Positions 58,606-64,000 of a stretch of 64,000 nt of DNA are shown one piece after another. The notes under the pieces were generated by a model. The model was not told where the DNA came from. It searched no databases and worked only from the letters and a program-made list of their open reading frames with translations. The DNA is from CAG-632 sp963626805 (GTDB lineage: Bacteria; Bacillota; Clostridia; Lachnospirales; Lachnospiraceae), in contig CAVFXS010000023.1 in assembly GCA_963626805.1 (NCBI GenBank), forward strand, positions 110,959 through 174,958, given 5' to 3'. The stretch's first letter is position 1. Every line of letters begins with the position of its first letter. The translations under genes were made by a program, and so were the position numbers.

Positions 58606-58709
58606 TGTCAGATGTGATGTGGAATGGAAATAGAAATAACGAAGAGGATGCAATCGAAATAGAGATATAGAGATAATGAAGAAAATGCAATCGTGAAAGG
58701 AGCAGAACA

Positions 58710-59189
58710 ATGGCATATAAGAGTATGGATGAGATAGAACAGTTCCGGTTTGATGACTGTCAGATCGGCAGCTTCCGGACAGTCGGACAGGATCTGATCC
58801 TGGAGGTAGATGCCCTGATCGTGCGGGCCAATAACAGTCAGAATACCAATTACACCGAGAGCTATGCGGATACGACCAGAATCAGCCTGCATGGCGGCAG
58901 ACTGGAGAAGGTTGTGAAGGATGGTTACCGGTATTATGATGCCAATGATGTATTGGTTTTGGAAGTGCCGGATGAAGAATTATCACCGGAAGAGGCGGCA
59001 GAATTTCCAGCAAAGTGTGAGGGTGCCTATCTCTTTGAAATGGAGAAGGCAGAAAGTGGCTATAGACTTGGAATCGAGTTCGAGGATCCGGAGGCTCATA
59101 TCGTGGGAGCGTCTTATCAGGTGTTTGTAAGCTGTGAATCAGTCGCCTGTGCATGGGAGCGGTATCTCAACCGGGTGCAGCAGTATTAA
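58710..59189 (+). CDS. Conserved hypothetical protein
   Basis: 159 residues, acidic, all-beta by appearance (short alternating hydrophobic strands: LILEVDALIVRANNSQ, DTTRISLHGGRLE, YLFEMEKAESGYRLGIEFE). No signal peptide, no membrane segment. AAAGGAGCAGAACA precedes the ATG. It resembles hypothetical proteins of Lachnospiraceae, but I know no function. It is alone between the MATE gene and gene debris. Confidence 0.6.
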   Translation: MAYKSMDEIEQFRFDDCQIGSFRTVGQDLILEVDALIVRANNSQNTNYTESYADTTRISLHGGRLEKVVKDGYRYYDANDVLVLEVPDEELSPEEAAEFPAKCEGAYLFEMEKAESGYRLGIEFEDPEAHIVGASYQVFVSCESVACAWERYLNRVQQY

Positions 59190-59243
59190 GGATATGTAAA
59201 AACATACAATTAATGAAACACGGATGCAGAAGACCATAGTGGT

Positions 59244-59456
59244 GTGGCTGGGGCCATGCTCTGCTGTTTTTTATGGGAAAGTGCATTTCCATGTATTAAA
59301 ATCGGATATGAGTTATTTGGAATAGCAGGAACGGATATGGCAACGCAGATTCTGTTTGCGGGGATCCGGTTTGTACTTGCCGGGATTCTGGCGGTCGGAA
59401 TCGGAAGTATATTGCAGGGACGGCTGCTTCTGCCAGTCAGTCTTATTTTCAAGTAG
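59244..59456 (+). pseudogene. EamA/DMT transporter N-terminal fragment
   Basis: Reads WESAFPCIKIGYELFGIAGT and ATQILFAGIRFVLAGILAV, the first two helices of drug/metabolite transporters, then stops at TAG (59454-59456) after 70 residues; the family needs about 280-300. So eight helices are missing. Confidence 0.65.
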
Positions 59457-59690
59457 GAGAAAGTGGATGCGCAGACCCTGATGGGAAAGACACCGGCAGG
59501 GGTTGCGGAGCTGGCTAAAAAGCAAGGCAAAGCGGTACATGCATTTGCAGGATGCTTCGGTGATGGCATTGAGATGTGTAAGAATAGTCCGTTGTTTGAT
59601 GCGTGTTACAGTGTGACAGAGTATCTGGAGGCCGGTCAGAACCGACAGGAAAGTCAGAATAAGCAGGCACTGACGGCGGAAGAGCTGGCT
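59457..59690 (+). pseudogene. Glycerate kinase C-terminal fragment
   Basis: In the same frame as the EamA piece. EKVDAQTLMGKTPAGVAELA and KKQGKAVHAFAGCFGDGIEM match the C-terminal part of GarK-type glycerate kinases. The N-terminal 250 residues are absent. Confidence 0.6.
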
Positions 59691-59928
59691 CCGAGATTCA
59701 GTGAGAAATTGGTCGCACTTCCGATCCCCAGCAGAAGGGAGATAGCAGTGCAGGTGGTAGAAAGCGGAAATGCGATGTTTGTAGCAGCATTTCCGAGCAT
59801 GCCGACACCCTGACCGATAAAGATCTGATCGACAATATTATAAAGTGCAGTGACCAGCATGGATCTGTACGATTTTGATTGGTTTCAACTGGTTTCATAG
59901 AAAATACCTTTTGAATTTTTCTTCTCAT
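59654..59928 (-). pseudogene. MATE transporter N-terminal fragment with frameshift
   Basis: Starts at 59928 as MRRKIQKVFSMKPVETNQNR, then continues in another frame as MLVTALYNIVDQIFIGQGVG and AATNIAFPLSTTCTAISLLLGIGS, the first two helices of MATE pumps. The frame change and the loss of the other ten helices show it is dead. Confidence 0.65.
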
Positions 59929-60068
59929 AGATGATTGTACCCCGTTCCGTAATTGTCAAGTGAAAAACAGTGGAAAAGATGATTCTTTTGTGGTACAATT
60001 AAGGTCGTTGAAGCCTATCTTCAACTCTATAACAGTTCTGATTAGATAGAATAAAGTGGGTGATGGCT

Positions 60069-60527
60069 ATGGTAAATGAAGAAAAAGTAAAACTCATGAC
60101 CAAACTGGCAATATATGAAAATACAAAAGGAAAGAAACAACTGAATATCAGTAAATATTATAAAAGAGACTATGTGCGTTTCCAGATGTTCAAGACAGCC
60201 GTTTCTTCGACAATTGCATTTATAATATTGTTATTTGCTTATTGTATGCTGAATGCAGAACAATTGCTATTGGAATTGAATGATCTGGATTTTCTGAAGG
60301 TGGCAGCAAAGGTTGGGATCTTATATGTGATATTCCTGACGGTTTATATGCTGATTGCCTGGATTGTTTATGCAAATAAATATGAGAAGATAAAGCCGGA
60401 TGTGATTTCGTATAACCGGAATCTGAAGAAATTAAAAGAAATGTATGACCGTGAAGAGAAAGAGATGAAAGAGAAGCGGGCCGGAAGGAGTGTGACTACA
60501 GGTAATGACGACGTTGATCAATATTAG
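60069..60527 (+). CDS. Unknown membrane protein upstream of the c-di-AMP genes
   Basis: 152 residues. Two membrane helices (about residues 43-63 and 82-107) with basic N- and C-terminal arms ending in a charged helix (LKKLKEMYDREEKEMKEKRAG). No family is recognised. ATG 60063 is an alternative start. It overlaps the next gene by 23 nt, so translation is coupled. Confidence 0.6.
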   Translation: MVNEEKVKLMTKLAIYENTKGKKQLNISKYYKRDYVRFQMFKTAVSSTIAFIILLFAYCMLNAEQLLLELNDLDFLKVAAKVGILYVIFLTVYMLIAWIVYANKYEKIKPDVISYNRNLKKLKEMYDREEKEMKEKRAGRSVTTGNDDVDQY

Positions 60528-61656
60528 GGATTCAATTAAAGATTTTTTGACAAAATATGAGAAGTTTGCCATTCCGGTTCTGAAATTTGTGGGAATGTTT
60601 CTCGTTCTGATGTCATATACCAGTATAATGGGATATTCCACACAGATGAATAACCCGGCAGTGAAATTCATCCTTTCGCTGATCTGTGCGTTTTTACCGG
60701 TACAGATCATGGTGCTGGTTGCGGGATTGGTCGGTCTGCTTCATATGTATGCAGTGGGAATCGATATCGCAGCGGTATATCTGCTTATGTTTATTCTCAT
60801 GTATCTGCTTTATGTGCGGTTTGCACCGAAGCACGGATGGATCATAATGATTCTTCCGCTTTTGTACATGCTGAAGCTGCATTACATGATTCCGATCGTG
60901 ATCAGTATCTTCGTAGGACCGGTTGGAATTGTTCCGATGATATTTGGTGTGGTCTTTTATTATTTTGCGGTTCATGTAAATGAACTGGTGGCATTGCTGA
61001 CGACCGCATCCGAAGAGAACAGCATTCAGGGCTTCTCTTATGTGATCAATGCCATGCTGAGTGACAAGGCAATGCTGCTGACAATCCTGGTATTTGTACT
61101 GGTGATTGCGGTTACGTACATTATTTACCGTCAGTCCTTTGAATATTCATGGCTGATTGCGATCGGAACCGGTACGATTCTTGGAATCATCCTGTTCCTG
61201 GTAGGCGGGATTGTACTGGAGGCGGATGTCAATATTCTGGTTATCTTCCTCGGAAGTATCGGCGGAGCCGTGATAGCACTGATCGCCCAGTTCTTTAAGG
61301 GTGTGCTGGATTACAGCCGGACGGAGACGGTGCAGTTTGAGGATGATGAGTATTACTATTATGTGAAGGCCGTTCCGAAGGTAAAGGTATCGGAGCAGAA
61401 TGTAAAGGTGCAGAAGATCAGTGGACAGACCGTCCGCAGTGAGGCAGAGAAGCAGACCGCGGCAAGAAGAACAGCGGAGCAGCCGGTGCATAAGGCAACA
61501 GAACAGCCGATACACAGGACAGCGGAGCAGTCGGTACATCGGACAATGGGTGAACCGACACAGTCGGTACGACGAACCGTGTCAGAGCATCCGCAGCCGA
61601 TCCGCAGACCGGAGACAGGCAGACCAAGAGGAGATATGAATTCCGTAGACAGATAG
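60505..61656 (+). CDS. Unknown polytopic membrane protein with basic repeat tail
   Basis: 383 residues. About seven or eight membrane helices in residues 20-270, including FVGMFLVLMSYTSIMGYS and IFVGPVGIVPMIFGVVFYYF, then a cytoplasmic tail with repeats (R/K)xTAEQPVHKATEQPIH and RTMGEPTQSVRRT. No recognised family. It overlaps the previous gene and is 31 nt before cdaA, so it may be part of the c-di-AMP membrane unit. A repeat-rich tail suggests protein binding. Confidence 0.6.
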   Translation: MTTLINIRDSIKDFLTKYEKFAIPVLKFVGMFLVLMSYTSIMGYSTQMNNPAVKFILSLICAFLPVQIMVLVAGLVGLLHMYAVGIDIAAVYLLMFILMYLLYVRFAPKHGWIIMILPLLYMLKLHYMIPIVISIFVGPVGIVPMIFGVVFYYFAVHVNELVALLTTASEENSIQGFSYVINAMLSDKAMLLTILVFVLVIAVTYIIYRQSFEYSWLIAIGTGTILGIILFLVGGIVLEADVNILVIFLGSIGGAVIALIAQFFKGVLDYSRTETVQFEDDEYYYYVKAVPKVKVSEQNVKVQKISGQTVRSEAEKQTAARRTAEQPVHKATEQPIHRTAEQSVHRTMGEPTQSVRRTVSEHPQPIRRPETGRPRGDMNSVDR

Positions 61657-61687
61657 AAGCATGATATAAAGTTGGAAGGAGATACAG

Positions 61688-62569
61688 ATGGCTGCACTGG
61701 AAAATATTTTCAGTTCGTTTGGAAATTTCTTTAAAACCATATATTTTCCGCAGATTCATGTGCCGGATATCATTGAAATCATTATCATTGCGATTGTGTT
61801 ATATCAGGTAATGGGATGGTTTAAGAAGTCGCGTGCTTGGACCTTGTTTAAGGGAATTGCGGTGCTGGCATTGTGCTGGCTGGTTGCAGCTGTGTTTGAC
61901 CTGAATACGATTCTCTGGATTTTCCGGAATACGATCAGTGTTGGTATCATTGCAATTATTATCATTTTCCAGCCGGAGTTAAGACGGGCATTGGAGCAGC
62001 TTGGTAAAAAGAATTTTATTGCAACCCTGTTTGACAGTAGCAGTAGCGAGAAGCGGGAACGGTTTACGACCAAGACGATGAATGAGTTGATCAAGGCTGC
62101 ATTTGAAATGTCGAAGAATAAGACAGGTGCGCTGATTGTAATAGAGCAGAACGTAGCACTGGGAGATTATGAGCGGACCGGTATTCCGATTGATGCGGTC
62201 GTATCCAGTCAGCTACTTGTAAATATTTTTGAACATAATACTCCGCTTCATGACGGAGCGGTGATCATGCGGAATAATCGGATTGTAGCGGCGACCTGCT
62301 ATCTTCCGTTATCAGACAGTCTGGAGATCAATAAAGAGCTGGGAACCAGACATCGTGCAGGGATTGGAATCAGTGAAGTGTCAGACAGTATGACGATCAT
62401 TGTTTCAGAGGAGACCGGTGATGTATCGGTAGCAGTGGGCGGAGAGTTATTCCGCGGACTGGATTCGGACAATCTGAGAAAGAAGCTGTCATATATACAG
62501 AATAAGTCATTGGATGTGAAGCGGTTCAGATTATGGAAGGGTAAGAAGAATGAAAGAAAAAATTCTTAA
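61688..62569 (+). CDS. cdaA: Diadenylate cyclase CdaA
   Basis: 293 residues. Three N-terminal membrane helices (residues 18-95), then a DisA_N/DAC domain with DGAVIMRN and GTRHRAGIGISEVSD, the two substrate-binding motifs. It makes c-di-AMP from two ATP at the membrane. GGAAGGAG precedes the ATG. It overlaps cdaR by 20 nt. Confidence 0.96.
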   Translation: MAALENIFSSFGNFFKTIYFPQIHVPDIIEIIIIAIVLYQVMGWFKKSRAWTLFKGIAVLALCWLVAAVFDLNTILWIFRNTISVGIIAIIIIFQPELRRALEQLGKKNFIATLFDSSSSEKRERFTTKTMNELIKAAFEMSKNKTGALIVIEQNVALGDYERTGIPIDAVVSSQLLVNIFEHNTPLHDGAVIMRNNRIVAATCYLPLSDSLEINKELGTRHRAGIGISEVSDSMTIIVSEETGDVSVAVGGELFRGLDSDNLRKKLSYIQNKSLDVKRFRLWKGKKNERKNS

Positions 62570-63848
62570 AAACTGGGGTCTGAAATTAATGGCTGTCCTG
62601 ATTGCATTTCTGGTATGGTTTCTGGTAGCCAATATAGAAGATTATACAGTTACAAAGGCAATAACAGGCATTCCTGTTGAAATATTGAATGAAAATGCAA
62701 TTACCGGTCAGGACATGGTATATGATATTGTGCAGGGTAAAACGGTGGACATTAAGGTAGATGGACGGCGTTCGGTTGTGGAGAAACTGACTGCCGAGGA
62801 TTTCACGGCCTCTGCAGATCTTTCAGAGCTGTCGATCACCAATTCCGTCCAGATTACGGTAGATGCAACGAACAGTGCAGTTCGTAAGGAAGTTGCTATT
62901 TCAATCATAGATAGCATGATGAAGGTGACGATTGAGGAACGGGGTGAGCAGAAGCTTCCGATCAGTGTAGTGACGAGTGGTCAGACACAGGAAGGCTATG
63001 CAGTGGTCAGTACCGCAGCCACACCGAATATGGTAACGGTGTCCGGAGCGGCCAGCCTGGTAAAGGATGTTAAGACCGTACAGGTCGTAATTGATGTAGA
63101 GGGCTTAAATACCAGCATTGCGACCAGAGGAGATCTGGTACTTTTGGATGCGGATGGAGAGGCAATCGATACCGACAAGTTATCCTTAAATCTCACATCG
63201 GTAACGGTGAATGTATCGATCCAGAAGACCAAAGAGGTTCCGATCACGGTAACTCCGGTCGGAGATGTTGCGGAAGGATACAGTATAGCGGGTGATATTG
63301 AATACCAGCCGACTACCGTGCTGATTGCCGGGGATGCGGCAGACTTACGGAATGTCAGTGAGATCAATATCGGTGATATCGACGTGACCGGTAAGAATGC
63401 AGATTATGAAGTGACTGTGGACATTGAAGATTATCTGCCGGCGGGAATCGTGGTTGCAGATCAGACACAGGATATTGCAATCAAGATCAATATTGAGAAG
63501 CTGGTTGAAAAGAAATTTACACTTAAGATTTCGGATATCCGATTTATCAATAAGGAGGATACCCTGAATTATAAGATCGTGGATGACGGAGCGGTTCTTG
63601 AGTTAACCGTAGTCGGATTGAAGCAGGATCTGGATTCCCTGACGATCAGTCAGATCATGCCGGAGATTGATGTGACGGAGATGACGAACGAGGGAACCTA
63701 TACGGCAGAGCTGATATTTAAAGAACTGGATGGTATCCAGTATCAGAATGCACTGGCTGTGACAGTCGAGGTTACGAAGAAGGAAGAGACCGAGGAAACA
63801 ACGGCCGGCACGACGGAGACTACGACCACGGAAAGTCGTACCAATTAA
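62550..63848 (+). CDS. cdaR: CdaA regulator CdaR (YbbR repeats)
   Basis: 432 residues. One N-terminal helix (residues 9-25), then four YbbR-type β domains (repeating VTVEERGEQKLPISV, KEVPITVTPVGDVAEGYSI), and a Thr/Glu-rich end. CdaR acts from outside the membrane on CdaA. In most Firmicutes glmM follows; here a terminator and an intron come instead. Confidence 0.93.
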   Translation: MKEKILKNWGLKLMAVLIAFLVWFLVANIEDYTVTKAITGIPVEILNENAITGQDMVYDIVQGKTVDIKVDGRRSVVEKLTAEDFTASADLSELSITNSVQITVDATNSAVRKEVAISIIDSMMKVTIEERGEQKLPISVVTSGQTQEGYAVVSTAATPNMVTVSGAASLVKDVKTVQVVIDVEGLNTSIATRGDLVLLDADGEAIDTDKLSLNLTSVTVNVSIQKTKEVPITVTPVGDVAEGYSIAGDIEYQPTTVLIAGDAADLRNVSEINIGDIDVTGKNADYEVTVDIEDYLPAGIVVADQTQDIAIKINIEKLVEKKFTLKISDIRFINKEDTLNYKIVDDGAVLELTVVGLKQDLDSLTISQIMPEIDVTEMTNEGTYTAELIFKELDGIQYQNALAVTVEVTKKEETEETTAGTTETTTTESRTN

Positions 63849-63908
63849 TGAAGTGGCAGTAATGGAATCAAGACGATGGCAGTGAATAAAAGATAACAGA
63901 AACATAAA

Positions 63909-63944
63909 CAACAGGCAGGAGTTAAAAGCTCCTGCCTGTTGTTT
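63909..63944 (+). terminator. Terminator after cdaR
   Basis: CAACAGGCAGGAG (63909-63921) pairs with CTCCTGCCTGTTG (63929-63941), a perfect 13-bp stem, then TTT. Confidence 0.85.
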
Positions 63945-63947
63945 ATG

Positions 63948-64000
63948 GTGCGCCTTGCGGCGCACGTTTCTAATGGGTGAAAGTCCCTAATCCGCCCTAG
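63948..64000 (+). mobile_element. 5' end of a group II intron, probably class C
   Basis: GTGCGCC-TTGC-GGCGCAC, then TTTCTAA, then GGGTGAAAGTCCC and TAATCCGCC. The GUGCG-type start and the GGGUGAAAGUCCC element are the opening of domain I of group II introns, and the order resembles that of the Oceanobacillus IIC intron. It begins seven bases after a terminator stem, the usual insertion site of IIC introns. The body and any reverse-transcriptase ORF lie past the window edge. Confidence 0.65.

Larger units (their letters stand above)
59190..60068. other. Second gene-debris region
   Basis: Holds three truncated genes (EamA, glycerate kinase, MATE) and, at 59971-59999, a weak promoter TGGAAA-17-TACAAT for the next operon with a 7-bp hairpin (60007-60025) in its leader. 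Confidence 0.5.

Noticed and set aside
1..64000. CRISPR array, prophage or conjugative module
   Set aside because: No regularly spaced repeats, cas, capsid, terminase, relaxase or integrase genes were seen. Mobile DNA is limited to IS21 relics and the intron start.

Overview
The window reads as chromosomal DNA of a gut Lachnospiraceae-type Firmicute (Clostridia). The grounds are purine-rich GGAGG ribosome sites, an all-bacterial type II fatty-acid operon that uses FabK, a DUF5721 protein, CsoR/CIRCE/yybP-ykoY style regulation, an LPXTG-like adhesin, and formate and clostripain-type genes. No phage or plasmid backbone is visible. Most genes are housekeeping. The accessory signals are one adhesin gene, two clusters of broken genes, and the 5' end of a group II intron at the right edge.

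Layout. 1-2.4 kb: tail of a cut gene, tRNA-Leu(UAG), a LysR regulator and a permuted papain-like protein. 2.4-8.4 kb: a sulfur-handling neighbourhood (TcdA-type E1-like enzyme, cysteine desulfurase, MetY, rhodanese-PP-loop fusion) interrupted by a secreted nuclease. A 19-codon ORF ending Met-Cys-Cys-Arg sits ahead of metY and looks like a leader peptide. 8.4-17.2 kb: metal homeostasis. CsoR sits behind its own operator, CopA carries an in-frame nested copper chaperone (copZ), and a Mn2+ (yybP-ykoY) riboswitch with a terminator precedes a P2-type cation ATPase, a PiT phosphate transporter and its DUF47 partner.

18.2-29.8 kb: lipid synthesis. The operon acpP-accD-accA-fabK-fabD-fabG-fabF-fabZ-marR(fabT-like) is followed by fabH. 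It is divergent from an acyl-CoA synthetase/ketosynthase pair. The two arms share an AT-rich 341 bp region with palindromes that may bind the MarR protein. 29.9-41.2 kb: serS, a choice-of-anchor/SpaA-type adhesin, a C11 lipoprotein protease, an AgrC/LytTR-type two-component pair, a YkgJ-family protein and an unrecognised membrane protein. 41.2-50.1 kb: htpG under a perfect CIRCE element and with an acidic linker, a DUF5721 gene, a MoxR-DUF58-transglutaminase operon and an M18 aminopeptidase.

50.1-56.3 kb: an ABC importer lacking a binding protein, HtrA, a subtilase and a FocA/NirC channel. 56.3-60.0 kb: two islands of gene debris (IS21, ParB-like, EamA, glycerate kinase and MATE pieces) around an intact MATE pump and one conserved hypothetical gene. 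60.0-63.9 kb: two unknown membrane proteins precede cdaA-cdaR (c-di-AMP synthesis). The window closes with a terminator and, seven bases after it, what looks like the start of a group IIC intron.

All calls come from reading the sequence; no database search was possible.
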